This document shows positions 11,733 to 24,068 of a stretch of DNA of 64,000 bases, in pieces (positions within the stretch are counted from its first letter, which is position 1; every line of letters starts with the position of its first letter). The translations under genes and the position numbers were made by a program. Source of the stretch: Plantago major (lineage: Eukaryota > Streptophyta > Magnoliopsida > Lamiales > Plantaginaceae); the NCBI GenBank assembly GCA_026545765.1, contig CM048840.1:87076877-87140876 (forward strand), in the 5' to 3' direction. Below the pieces are notes generated by a model. The model was not told where the DNA came from. It made no database searches and worked only from the letters and a program-made list of their open reading frames with translations.

Positions 11733-14700
11733 ATGGCAGCTGCAGCTACCACCACTGCCCACCTCAACTTCCAAACCCAGCCCATCAAGCCCCGCCGCCG
11801 CAGCCGCCGTGAAACCACCATCACCACCGCTTCCGTCGACTCCACCTTCGACAACAACAACCAAAACCCTAGCCAAGAAATCACCACCCCTTCCAAGATC
11901 CGTGACTCACTCACCACCATGGACTCTTCACCTCAAGAGAATGGCTACCAATCCTCATTCACCAAGTTCAATTCGGCATTGACAGCAGGTTTACTCAACC
12001 CAATGTCTCCTCCACCCGATAAAACCCGCTCCAGTCCGACCCTTTTCGAAATGATGGCCAATGAGCCCGAATGTCACCCTAGGGCCACAACCCTCGTCCA
12101 AAACGGTGCCGTTTTGACCCAAAGCTCCAAGCTTTCGTCTCTACCGACACCTCCACAGGACAGACAGGCGGTAATGCAGCAGCGATTGATGGACATTTTG
12201 GCGTCTAGGAGCCCCGGGAGTCAGTTTAATGATGCGGGGTCTGGTGATGTGAAGCTTACATTGAGCTCGAAGGATGGGTTGAGTGTTTCGATGAGTGTTC
12301 ATAGGCAGATCCTTGTTGTGCATAGTAGGTTCTTTGCTTTGAAGCTGAATGATAAGTGGGTTAGGCAGCAGAGGAGCTCGGGTCCCTACATCGTGGAGAT
12401 TGCGGATTGTGATGATATTGAGGTGTATGTTGAGACACTGCGCTTGATGTATTCCAAGGACTTGAGGAAGAAGCTGATGAAGGAAGATGTTCCAAAGATA
12501 CTTGGTATTCTTAAGGTATCTTACGGTCTCTAGGTCTTTTTGTTAATAGATTTCTGTGTTTTGTAAATGCTTTGGTAATAATTAAGACGAAATTGAGATA
12601 CATATATGTGTGAAAGGCATTATCAGACTGATTGCTGAATTGCATTTGATAGATGAGTTAGAAGGAGATTACAAAATAGAATCTTGTGGTGTACACATTA
12701 ATGGTGAGGAAATCTATGAAGTGAATTATAGGCTAAATAAGGTAGTATATGGAATTGAATGTTTGAGCCTTAGTGGTGACAAGTATATCAAATTAGGCCA
12801 AAAAAGGAGTAGGTTAACTGCAATTGAACTTTGATGGTCATAGGCTCACAGCAAAGGGTCTCATGCTATAATATCTTATGCGCTAAGATTTGGGTTAGGA
12901 ATGTTATCTATGTGGTGAAGTGGAGCAAAACCATATCAAATCTGTAACCTGAATTAAGCTATATTCTGTTTTGGTTTTGTTAGATAATAATAATAAATGC
13001 TAGAGCTTTACCACAGTAAACAAAAGTGTTCATTGGATATGAGTTTCATCATGGTGCACGTGTGTATTTGGATATGATATTTCCAATCAGATATTAGTTG
13101 GATAAATAAGCTAGCCTGGAGAGTATTTTTTTACGTTGTAGCTAGGCATACATCAATATTGATAAATTTCATTAGTTAAGTTTTGATTTTTAATGAATAA
13201 CTACATGCCCGCATCAGAATGGTCAGAATTCAGAACTATCACACTAATCTGGGTGTGAAACTTCTACCCAATAAAATCCCAATCTTCTGATTGAGCCATG
13301 TTTGATCATTTAATCCAAGTAAATAGAAAAGAATAAGATTCATTAGTTAAGTTTTGATTTTTGAAGAATAATTACATGCCCACATCAGATTGCTCAGAAT
13401 TCAGAACTATCACGCTAAGATGGGTGTGGAATTTACCCAATAAAATCCCAATCTTCTGACTGAGCCATGTTTTATCATTTAACCCAAGTAAATAGAAAAG
13501 AATGTAATCATGGTGAATCAGTTCTCTTTCAATTTTACCCTAGCTTTTCACATCTGATCTCTTAGTCATTGCCCGCAAACTTGGCATTTCCTGAAAAAAA
13601 GATTTCATCCATCGTTTTTTTTCAAGTTCCAGTGGATATCTCCCCCATCCATTCAACATAGTAGTTCTGCATCTATAAGACTAAAGTATCGTGCTAATAG
13701 AATGGTTGATTTTAAGGATGTTACTCTTGAATCTTGATTTTGATTGTACGCGCTGCTATTTTCAATTCCAGATTTTGTTATTAGGTTTGGTGGTCTGAGT
13801 ACCATAATTAAGCTACTGCTTCTAATTGTGGAAGGGAAGCTTATCAAAGATGCCCTTTAATTTATCGTCACTTGGGAATTGAAGGAAACCCTGTCCCCGG
13901 ATAAAAGTTGAATCAATTGATAGCTCAATAACTAAGGATAACAGACGAGCATTTCTGTATATGATCACCTACTTGTATGTCTCCGGTTTAATCAAGTTGC
14001 TATGGGAACAAGTAATTGTCTTGACAAAGCTTTTAGGGTAGGGATGAATAGTTGATAGCGTGTAGGTGCTGAATCCCTTGAATTCCTATATCTGTACTGT
14101 TTTGTCCACATTAGATACACATGTCCCGAATCTGTGATCTGCCTGGGGGACAAAATGGCCTGATAAAGATCATGAGATAGTTTGGAAAGAAAATTGATTG
14201 ACCGTTGCTATTTACTTAGATTAAATGATGCCACGTGGCCCCATGGTGGGGTATCTTATGGGAGCAATTTATGGAATAGAGGATCTGCACCCGTGCAGAT
14301 GGACCTCAATTAATGCATATCTAGGTTTTTATAATACAGCTTGACAAGCATTTAGACCAGGAAAATAGTTTTGAAGATTCTAACATTAATTTCTCCGAAG
14401 GCTTTAGAATTCCGAACTTGAAACTAAACTGCCTTGTGTTATGCATTTCATTGAATTAGACCATATCCATTTATTCATTCGACCCAACTTTCTTTTGTTC
14501 CATTCCAAGAATTTCAACAGGGTTTTCTACCGATCCTATAAAAATTAATTACGCTTGGAACTTTCCATCTCAGAAAAATGGAAAGTTCATTGATGAATAA
14601 GAGTTCTCACAGATATAGTCAGCATCTTGTCTGAGAAGTGGCTTGTGAAGGATGAAGTTCTCACAGATATAGTTTACTTTGAGATAAAAAATTATAATGG

Positions 14701-16547
14701 TTGTCAATAACAGAAGGAAAAAACGCAGAATCGTAATTGTTAGATCCAAATTACCAGAAATTATTCTAGGTTTGGTTACTCAACTTGTCTTTCGATGATG
14801 TCTTTCTGCAAAATGTTACACATAGTCATAGATTATGTCTTGTCCCTTCTGAAAAGGAAATGGATGGATCGTGGTGATTAGTTACTGTTGAAATTATTAA
14901 TGTGAACTTATTGTTATAAATGGATAATAGTGGTCCATAGCAGATAGACAACCTTAAGTTATATTGCTTAGCAACCGCTGTGTGCAAGTATAGCAATGAG
15001 TATGTATGCAATTTTAATATATAGTTAGACATGCTATTCCAGGTATTATGATCCACAAAAGGCTAATACATTATAAATGATGATGAGAGGAAATGAAATG
15101 TGCATGCATCGATCTTTCTTGCTATTCTGAGTGTGTATGTCGTGTTTTCCGTTTGATCATTTTTCTTTCAAGAAGAAAACTCAGCTTTACTTGTTAAAAA
15201 ACTCAAAGTCTAGGGCTTTTACTGCAGTAACACTGTGTCACCATACACTAGCCACAGCATCAAAATTGACATATCTGCTATCTTAAACCCCTGCGGTTAC
15301 TATTGAGATATAGTGAAAGTGTGGCTCTATTGTCCATTGAAAGTCGTATTGGTATTACCCTAACTATACGAAAGAGCCTTTTTTTTCTAATTCGTATGAT
15401 GTAGTTGTAGGAAGTCATATGGCTTCTTCTTAATAGTTTTTATTTTTTTATTTTTTTTTATTTTTGTAGATACCTTGTTTGCCCTACATTTCACTTTCTA
15501 GTTGCATTGCTTATTTGACCAACCTATGCATTTTTGCTTACTATTGGATGATGAGCTTTGCAACATCGAGGTAAACTTCTGAAACAGTTGATTGATGTCT
15601 TGTAGGTTTCGGCAGCTATTGGTTTTGATGCAGGTGTGTTATCATGCTTGGAGTACTTAGAAGCTGCTCCATGGGCCGAAGAAGAGGAAGAGAAGGTTGC
15701 TTCACTGTTATCTGAACTTCGTCTTGAAGGGGTTGGAGCCGGAGAAGTTTTGAAACGAGTTTCTCTTGATGTCACTGCCGGAGTTGAAGATGGAAATAAT
15801 AATGAAGAAGTGCTTCTCAAGCTATTGCAAGTGGTACTCGAAGGAAAAGATGAGAAAGCTAGGAGAGAGATGAAAACGCTAGTGACCAAAATGCTACGTG
15901 AAAATTCATCGCATAATGACTTGAGAAAAGAGTCCCTGTACTTGGCATGTGACGGGTGCTTGAAATTGCTTCACCATCATTTTCTTCGTGCAGCACGAGC
16001 AGATATGCAAGATATAGGTCAGATAGCCCGACAGGCTGATAATTTGCATTGGCTGCTAGATATCTTAATTGACCGACAGATTGCTGAAGATTTTCTCAAG
16101 ACATGGGCATCACTTTCTGAATTATCCGAGTCACATTCTAAAGTACCCGCCGTTCATCGGTATGAATTGAGTAGAGTTACGGCCCGCCTGTTTGTTGGGA
16201 TCGGAAAAGGACAGTTGTTGGCTTCCAAAGAAGCTAGGTGCATGCTTTTGCAGACATGGTTGGTTCCGTTTTATGAAGACTTTGGATGGATGAGGCGAGC
16301 ATCAAAAGGGCTTGATCGTCATTTGATTGAGGATGGTCTTAGCAACACAATATTAACCCTGCCAATGTCCTGGCAGCAAGACATTTTACTTTCTTGGTTT
16401 GACCGGTTTCTAAACTCCGGCGACGATTGTCCAAATATCCAGAGAGGATTTGAGGTTTGGTGGAGGAGAGCATTCTGGAAGAGAAATAACGAGGGCGAGA
16501 GGCCACGTCAGATGCGAATCATGAATGCAACGATAGAGAACTCATGA
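11733..16547 (+). CDS. BTB/POZ domain protein (two exons)
   Basis: Exon 1 is 11733-12515 (261 codons) and exon 2 is 15606-16547 (313 codons plus stop). The intron (12516-15605, GT-AG, phase 0) splits the BTB domain between ILGILK and [10 protein letters not shown]. The first ATG follows a stop-rich leader and starts [13 protein letters not shown]. Residues 1-165 are low-complexity and basic near the N-terminus (RRRSRRE). The BTB/POZ fold runs from about residue 169 ([10 protein letters not shown] ... [18 protein letters not shown]) to about 300. The rest is helical and resembles the C-terminal half of plant BTB proteins of the At1g63850/At3g50780/At5g60050 type. BTB proteins commonly dimerise and can act as CUL3 ubiquitin-ligase adaptors; for this subfamily that role is inference. 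The frame is intact. Confidence 0.88.
12516..15605 (+). other. 3.1 kb intron of the BTB gene
   Basis: The donor is AAG|GTATCT and the acceptor CTTGTAG|GTTTCG. It contains a 171-bp tandem duplication (13170-about 13505), two copies of agttctcacagatatagt (about 14600 and 14660), and a T-rich tract (about 15430-15470). Open frames inside it have no recognisable similarity. No transposon end was identified. Confidence 0.75.
13170..13505. repeat. 171-bp tandem duplication in the BTB intron
   Basis: Two copies starting cattagttaagttttgattt at 13170 and 13341, each running through ...cccaataaaatcccaatc... to ...ccaagtaaatagaaaagaa. They differ by a handful of substitutions and small indels, so the event is not very recent. 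Confidence 0.85.
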
Positions 16548-18804
16548 TTTTGCTGCATGAGGTACATTGCCTCTGGCTACTATATAACTATTTATGCTTC
16601 TCTGGGCAATGTGTACTGTATGACATGGATATTCTTCTTCCTTGCTAATGTGAAAATCCAGAAACTCATTTTGGATCATCAAAGTCCTTGGTCACAAACA
16701 AAGTTTGAGTTTGAAATTTTAGTCTGGAAGTAGTAAAGATATTATTGGTTTTGATGTGCTGTCCTGATCCATTTAGTTAATTGAAGTCTAATCAGTTGAA
16801 GCACTCTCAATCCATTCACTGTCTTGTTATAATGTCAATAAGTTGTAGAACTGGACAAAGCACTTTCTGCCGAAAATATGTAGTATACTTGATGTTAGAG
16901 TTATCATGAAGAGCAGCTTCAGTCAGATGTGTGTATCTTTGCAGTCAGATGTCATGAAGAGGACTGGCGAGATATCATTTCTGATGTCTGAGAGAGTTTA
17001 TAAAGCTCGTATACTATCTCCGGAAAACTATTAACTTGTGTCTTGTCTGATTTTTCGCCTTTGCATCGTGCTTGTAAAGTTAGCTGCTGGATTATTCTCC
17101 AGTTCATATCTTTCATTCAAGCATGTTTTGCTTTTGTCTATGTGAAATCTAATCTATAAATTCTTCCGGGGTGTGTGTAGTCGTTACATGAAGTGATGAT
17201 TATCCTTGTGGTTCGTGTGATGGTATGATTCTTGTGATCCATCAGGACCAAGTTATTCGGGTGTATATATATTACTACTGTAACACTAACGCGAGTATAA
17301 CAAACCAAGAACAATCAAATTATTCAGGACTTGGTTGATTTTTGGTGATTCTTCTTTCCCAAGAAAATTCCAATTTAGACTTGGATTTTGGTGATTCTTC
17401 TTTCCCAAGAAAATTCCAATTTATAAGGCTAATAAAAATGTGAATCCAGACCGCCATTGGTTTCGTTTGCAAATTGCACAGCTGGGATTTTGCGGTCAAC
17501 ATGATCCTATTAGTATAGTCTAGCTAGCCGAGTTACTTGTCATTTTATGCATTATTACAACTCTCATGTATCATAAGAACATTTCATTACTCTTGTATGC
17601 AAGTCCTATTCTATATGCAAGTATCATTCTCTTTGATATTGTGTTGGTGTATGACTCAAAAAAAAAAAAAAAAAAAGATATTGTGTTGGTGTAGAAGTTG
17701 GAAGAATGATTATGCTCCGTCTAGTTAAAACTTCCAGTTAACTATACTTAATATTATCATTGCGTATATCTATTTTTAGTTTATGCATGTGTGCCATCTC
17801 AAAATTTTGTGTTGCTCAAAATAACACTTATGTTTTGCAATTTATTTTTCAGAAAATAAAGATACTTCCTTTCCATAATTAAAAAAAACCAGCCACATTA
17901 CAAATTCACGGAAAAATGAAATGACATATCTACCAAACAAAATAATCATTAGAACACTAAAGTTATAATCTATGTGTTAAAACATTAGCCTCACGTTTAA
18001 TCTGGCAAAACTTCATTGAACAAATTCCCCATCAAATGCCTGGATATCATTGAAAATGTGAAACAAAGGAGCAAAGCTAAAAGATGCAAGATGCAGACTT
18101 AAAAGAATTTACAGCCTGTTTGGGTGATAGCTAAGAGCCAACTAAAATATTGCCTCTACCATTTTTAGATTTGGGTAAAGTTTTTAATAGACTTGAACAG
18201 TACCCGGTTTTAATCCACCAACTATTTGTAATTCAATTAAATTTTATTTCTCTACCTACTCTTTTTCTCCCACTTTACTTTTTCATTCATTATAACAACC
18301 TTAAACCAATCAACTAACATTAAAATCAATCAAATAATCATAAAAACTCTTACACACATCGCTTCACTCTTATACCCCTGTATAACAAACCCTATAAAAG
18401 CTATAAAATTTTAACTCTATTCAAAACCCAACTAAAATTCATAAACAACACACGGTTAAAACCCGATTAAAACCCAATCAATTTTAGTCACATGTCAAAC
18501 AGTCACTTAATCACCAAAGGACAGTCCCTTCAATTACTACATGTTGCCACTCAATATCTCGAACCAATTCAGTTGCTAATTTGGCTGCAAAACTTTCAGC
18601 AGTTTTAAAAACCATACTGTGTTAAATTTTGACACCAAACAATAATATTGCCCTCATAATCCCTAGTAACAACACCAATACCACTCCTATGATCAGACTA
18701 TGATCAATCGTAGATTCAAAATTTATAATTGTACATCCAAATGAATATTAATTTCCTTTTAAATAGATGGAGTGAGTGTTGAATATTTAAAAATGACCTA
18801 TTTT
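16548..18804. other. 3' flank of the BTB gene; non-coding
   Basis: 3' untranslated sequence and spacer. A short tandem duplication of gattcttctttcccaagaaa units lies at 17329-17424, and an A18 run at about 17659. A GCCTGTTTGGG...CAAACAGTC pair (18117-18510) resembles weak hAT MITE ends, with no convincing target duplication. No gene seen. Confidence 0.5.
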
Positions 18805-18820
18805 AAAATCCCATTATTTC
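18805..18820. repeat. LINE target-site duplication, 3' side
   Basis: The 16-bp word aaaatcccattatttc is directly followed by the poly(T) (poly(A) on the - strand) tail at 18821-18835. It is repeated exactly at 26159-26174. Confidence 0.9.
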
Positions 18821-18934
18821 TTTTTTTTTTTTTTTGAGAGAAACTTCATTCATTCATATCATCAAACAAAAGAGGAAGCCAAAAGCTAACCAAAGTACGT
18901 ACAAAAAAAGGAAAAGTACTGACCAGAATGGAAA

Positions 18935-19315
18935 TTAAAAAGGCAACACAGACTCGCCTTCACTATCTACCAACATGGGAAAAACAAGAGAAAAAGTAAC
19001 TGAATTGAAAAAAACACAATTCCTCTTAATTGCTTCAATTATAAGGCCGTCCGGAGATAGACATGGATCAGTCGAGTTTAAGGCCTGGATCACTGCAATG
19101 CAATCACCCTCAATCAGAATGGTCGACCAACGCTTCTCCAAAGCTAGCTCAGTACACACCAACGCTGCCCGTGCCTCAAGTACCTCTAGATCAATTATAA
19201 AATCCTCTCTTTTACGTTTCCATGCCACCACTTCACCACCACTGTTGCGGACAACAATGCCAAGCCCAGCACGATGTGGAGATACGGCTACAGAGGCATC
19301 AAAATTAAGCTTCAA
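18935..19315 (-). pseudogene. LINE ORF2 C-terminal RNase H domain
   Basis: A 126-residue frame opens MKLNFDASVAVSPHRAGLGI and has EARAALVCTELALEKRW and EGDCIAVIQALN segments. This is the RVT_3-type RNase H of plant L1 elements, with the D-E-D acidic positions visible in the N-FDAS, EA-RAAL and EGDC stretches. The domain degrades the RNA strand of the RNA-DNA hybrid after reverse transcription. It is out of frame with the upstream domain, so the original ORF2 is broken here. Confidence 0.8.
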
Positions 19316-19430
19316 GGTCGAGCCATGGTGGAGCCCACTCTACCGGAGATTCAGGGGGTCTAGGCGTATGAAACTGAAGTCGCGCGCCTCTCGGAAATGG
19401 CGTATGTAATCCTTGGCAAAATTAACAAGT

Positions 19431-20336
19431 TCATGGTCCATCCCATCCAGCATCGCCATGGATCAACTTATTTCGATTAAACCACAGACTCCAGCATATG
19501 CAAGCGAAAAGGACCAATTGGTCTTTATCAAGGACCTGCTTCAGGTGAGAAACCCACAACCAAACATCATTAAAATTATGTGAGAAAATAGTAGCAGGAA
19601 GCCCAGATAAGGCCCAAACCAGTCTAGCAAAAGGGAAATTCTGAAAAATATGAAGCTCATTTTCCACATGTTCTTTGCACACAACAGATAGAATCAACCA
19701 ACATATGTCGCCTAATAAGATTACTTGATACCGGGAGGGCATGTTTTAAAAACCTCCACATGAAAACTTTCAATTTATTAGGAACAAAAAGTTTCCAAAT
19801 GAAGGACCAATCAGACACAACAGCCTGCCGACTGGAACCAGCATTTGAAGCCGCATAAAGTTGCTTTTTCAGATTCCGGCAATGGTAATATACAGTCCGT
19901 ACTGTGTACTGCCCTTTCCTATGTAAGTGCCATATACGAACATCTTCCAGCATACGACCAGCCAAAGGAATGGGAAGAATGTCATTAATGTCATCATCCC
20001 AGAAAACTAAATTCAGCAAATTAGCATCCCAATTTAACCCATCCTCCGAAATGAAATTGGAGACAGTAGTGCTCCCTAAATTATACAAATCAGGGGTTAT
20101 AGGTTTAAGATGAATGTCCCTAGGAATCCAATTATCATTCCATACATCAACTCGTGTACCATTCCAATCCTCCACCGCACTCCACTCTGTACCATCTCCA
20201 AGGTTCCAGACAAGCTCTTCCACGTAAAAGAGGAGTTAAGATTAGGTCTAGCCTCTAAAATATCACAATCCGGAAAATATTTGGCTTTAAGGACTCTACT
20301 AAGAAGCGCATTAGGAAATTGGATAACTCTCCACAC
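19431..20336 (-). pseudogene. LINE ORF2 zf-RVT region
   Basis: Overlapping frames (20336-20097, 20223-19657, 19742-19431) together carry the plant LINE segment between RT and RNase H. They include [20 protein letters not shown], then WNDNWIP, then the zf-RVT stretch with FIWKLFVPNKLKVFMWRFLK and RRHMLVDSICC. The frames are offset from one another, showing at least two frameshifts. Its upstream junction with the RT is interrupted by the CACTA insertion. Confidence 0.8.
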
Positions 20337-20340
20337 TTGT

Positions 20341-21384
20341 CACTAGAAGAAATTCGCTGAATAGCGACGGATAGGGACGACGGATGCCTATCCGTCGCTA
20401 TTTAGCGATGAATCGGTCATTTTAGCGACGGATAGAGCATTTGGCCCTATCCGAATCTGTCGTTATTTCTGTCGCCTATCTGTCGCTAAATAGTGACAAA
20501 TGTTTCTATATGTCATTAGTGTTTGTTGACCTTTTGATTTTTAAAAATACAAAAATTGTATTTTAACGACGGATATATTATCCGTTGTTAAATAATTAAT
20601 TTTTTTAAAAAAATCTAGCGACGGATAGAAATATTCGTTGCTAAAACCCTAGAAATTCGCATATACAGCCACCATTTACCATATCTTCTTCCATCTTCCT
20701 CCACCACCCATCTCCCCTCCACCACTCTTCTTCCAACTCCACCACCCTTCCACCGCACCACCACCCTCCTTCCACCACCATCCTCCATCGCACCACCACC
20801 CTCCTTCCACCGCACCACCGCCTCCACCACCCCCACCACCACCACCACCACCATCCTCCACCACACCACCACCCTCCACCGCACCACTACCTCCACCCTT
20901 CCACCACCACTCCACCACCGCACCACCACCATCCTCCACCCACATACCACCATCACCAGATCCACAACCACCATCACCAGATCCACAACCACCACCACCA
21001 GATCCACCACCATCTTCCACCGCACCACCACCATCACCCTCCGACCACTGCCCAGATCCGATTATCTGTTTATTGACATAATAATAAAAAAACAAAAAAT
21101 AGCTAATAATTTTTTTTAAAAAAAGCTAATAATTAAAAAAAAATAAAAACCAGCTATTTAGCGACGGATAGTTATCAGTCGCTAAATAGAACTCGAATTT
21201 GGTGAAAAGGTCAACATTTTATCCGTCGCTAAATCCGTCGTTATTTAGCGACGGATAATCTATCCGTCGTTAGAATCATTGTGATGAAGAAAATGACGGC
21301 GACTTTTCTATCTGTCGCTAAGTCCGTCGCTGACGACTTAACGACGGATAGGTCCGTCTCTAAACAGCCAGTTTTTTTGTAGCG
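20341..21384. mobile_element. Non-autonomous CACTA element inside the LINE
   Basis: The left end is CACTAGAAGAAATTCGCTG; the right end reverse-complements to CGCTACAAAAAAACTGGCTG, a CACTA end with one base changed. Subterminal agCGACGGATag words in both orientations (20365-20630 and 21160-21360) match the inner CACTA element at 3231-7412, so it is the same family. The centre (about 20690-21055) is a CCA/CCACC-rich microsatellite-like block; glycine-rich frames there are artefacts of it. The 3-bp target duplication is not exact (tgt versus ttt), consistent with a small deletion at the right junction. Confidence 0.8.
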
Positions 21385-21483
21385 TTTACCCAACATGGCT
21401 CGATTAAAAGAACTGAGATCTCGAAAGGCCACCCCCCCCCCCCCCCCCCCCCGCTTACTCTCACAAAGGGAGTCCCAATTAAC

Positions 21484-22593
21484 CTAGTGAATCTTCTTAT
21501 TTTGTCCCTCACCCCACCAGATGCTAGCAATAATAGACTCAATCTCGTGCAACAAATACTCAGGAAGTTTGAAGCAACTCATAACATACGTAGGTATAGC
21601 TTGTAAAACAGCTTTTATCATAATCTCCTTCCCAGCTTTAGAAAGATGTTTTTCATCAAACCCTTGAGTTTTTGTCCACACTCGCTCTCTTAGCCAGCTA
21701 AAAACCTCCCTCTTTGATCTACCCATTCCCGTCGAAAGTCCCAGGTACTTCTCATGCTTATCAACAACCCTCACCGGTAGACATGCCCGCACTTCCTCAA
21801 CTCTATCTTGCCCCACATTACGACTAAACACAACAGTTGATTTTTCCAAATTAATCTCTTGGCCGGAAACCAAAGTATATCTGCGCAAAATATCAACAAT
21901 AACTATAGCAGAATCACGGGTAGCCTCACAAAAGATCAAAGTATCATCAACAAAGAGCAAATGTGAGATCCTCGGTCCTGAAGGGCTCATTGCTACCCCC
22001 TTTAACACCTCCCTCCGTTCTGCATCCATAATCAAAGCACTAAAAGTTTCCGAACACAAAAGAAACAAATACGGGGATAAGGGATCCCCTTGCCGTAAAC
22101 CCCTCCCAGACTGGATATGACTAAGGGTATCACCGTTAAGTCTAATGGAATAAGACACGGTATGCACACACAACATAATAAGAGCAATGAAATTATGCCT
22201 GAAACCTAGCTTTTCTAACACACGCTCAAGAAAAGGCCACTCAACCCGATTGTAAGCTTTGCTCATATCTAGCTTTAAAGCCATATAACCATCTTTGCCC
22301 TTAGTTTTTCTTTTCAAAAAGTGGTTTACCTCATAAGATACCAGCACATTATATGTAATTAAACGGTTAGGTACAAAGGCAAACTGGGTTTCATCAATGA
22401 TAGCATTCATGTGGGGTTTAAGACGATTAGTAATAGCCTTTGATGTTATTGTAAAAACAACATTACTCAGGCTGATTGGTCTAAACTGGGTAATCAATTC
22501 CGGTGTCTGGCATTTTGGGATAAGAACAATATGAGTATAATTCAGCTTAGGTTCAAGAACATGATTATTCAAAAATGCAAGAATACTGGCCAC
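21484..22593 (-). pseudogene. LINE ORF2 reverse transcriptase domain
   Basis: A 369-residue open segment with FRPISLSNVVFTITSKAITN, LKLDMSKAYNRVEWPFLERV, GRGLRQGDPLSPYLFLLC and the catalytic FVDD box (SHLLFVDDTLIF). FVDD replaces the FADD common in plant LINEs, keeping both catalytic aspartates. It ends near the CACTA insertion point (about 21385). The upstream link to the endonuclease is broken by stops around 22600-22980. Confidence 0.9.
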
Positions 22594-22979
22594 TACATTA
22601 CAGCCTACTATACTCTAGAATTTTTGATAAAACAAAGCAGGTAAACCATCGGGACGAGGGGATTTGGTGGGAAACATATCAAATAATGCAGTTTTTACCT
22701 CTTGTGGTGTGAATTCCCGAGAAAGCTCTTTGTTGATTTCTGGTGACACCTTAGTACTCATACGACAACCTCTTCAATCATTCTCACCCACAGCTGGTTG
22801 TCTCGATGTGAAAATAGATTGGAAATATTGATCTGTAATTCTGCCCATTTCCACTGCCGACTCCTGCAACACTCCATATTCATCCTTCAACCCATGGATG
22901 TAATTCTGAGATGCCCTTTTCGATGCCTGGCTATGAAAAAATTTGGTATTCCGAACCCTACATCAACCATCCATTGCGC

Positions 22980-24000
22980 TTAAGCTCTCTGTTGCCAAAT
23001 CACTTCTTCCTGATCCAAGTATTCTTCCAGAGCTAGTTTTTTCGACTTAATTAGCTCCTTAGTCACTGTGTTGAAAGGCTGGACCTGTAGCCCCTCCAGC
23101 TCCTTATTCAATTTTCGAATTGCAGATCTGACATTGTCAAAATTTAAGTGGCTCCATTTTGCTAATCCGATCTGGCACTGTTCGAGATTCATGATTAGAT
23201 CGGCATCATCTTCCCAATTCTCAGATATTGTACGCCTACAATTAGAGCTACATAACCAAACTTGCTCAAATCGAAAGATCGTTTTGGGTTTATGGTTTGA
23301 CTGAGAAGGACCAGAAAGGGAGAGGAGAATGGGTTGATGATCGGACCTCCTACAACAGAGATGAGTCAAATGGGCTTGTGGGAATAAAGACATCCAAGAA
23401 GAGTTGGCTACTGCCCAGTCCAACCGAATCTTTGTGTTGTGTGGAATATCGCGATTATTAGTCCATGTAAACGGGTAACCTTTAAAACCCAAATCCATAA
23501 GATCATTATGTGTTAGTGCTTCACGAAAGTCACGAAATCTCCACTCCGGAGTAGGTACCCCATCCAATTTCTCGGAATGATTCAGGGTTTCATTAAAGTC
23601 CCCAATAACCATCCATTCACGGTCTGAGATGGCACCCAGGCTTTTAAGTAGATCCCATGTGACTTTTCGTTTACAAATATCCGGTTCCCCATAATAACCA
23701 GTAAATCTCCAAATATTTGAACTGCCGTGAAGTTGGACATTAGCATCTATGTGGGTTTTGCCATAGCTTAGAATAGAAACCGAACACTGCTTATCCCATT
23801 ATAATGCCAGTCCCCCCGAACGACCAATAGAAGAGACACCAATACCAAACATATTAAACTTAAACTTCAACTTGTCAATCTCATGACTACTTAACCTAGT
23901 CTCCATAAGAAAGACAATATGGGGACGAAGATCTTGAATAAGACCTCCGAACTATCCAATTGTTCCCCAAACTTTGAGAGTTCCAACTGAGACAACTCAT
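22980..24000 (-). pseudogene. LINE ORF2 endonuclease (EEP) domain
   Basis: Starts near 24000 with MSCLSWNSQSLGN, overlapping the end of ORF1, as plant L1 ORF2 often does. Endonuclease motifs include an ETRL-type box and then, in the 23612-22980 frame, VIGDFNETLNHSEK, LMDLGFKGYPFTWTNN and RRSDHQPILL. The last is the SDH catalytic motif. The enzyme nicks target DNA to prime reverse transcription. The first part needs frame changes to be read. Confidence 0.82.
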
Positions 24001-24068
24001 TGGGATAGGCAGGGTTGCACAGCAACCTCCGCCTCTGGTTCATTGTTAGGAATTGGGCTCAGATTCTT

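Noticed and set aside
11591-11920. 109-residue - strand frame across the BTB start
   Set aside because: Shadow of BTB exon 1 on the opposite strand.
12610-12834. 74-residue frame in the BTB intron
   Set aside because: No recognisable domain, no splice context, and inside a well-supported intron.
20615-21095. Two long Gly/Val-rich frames on the - strand
   Set aside because: They are translations of the CCA-rich repeat inside a CACTA element; open only because the repeat lacks stops.
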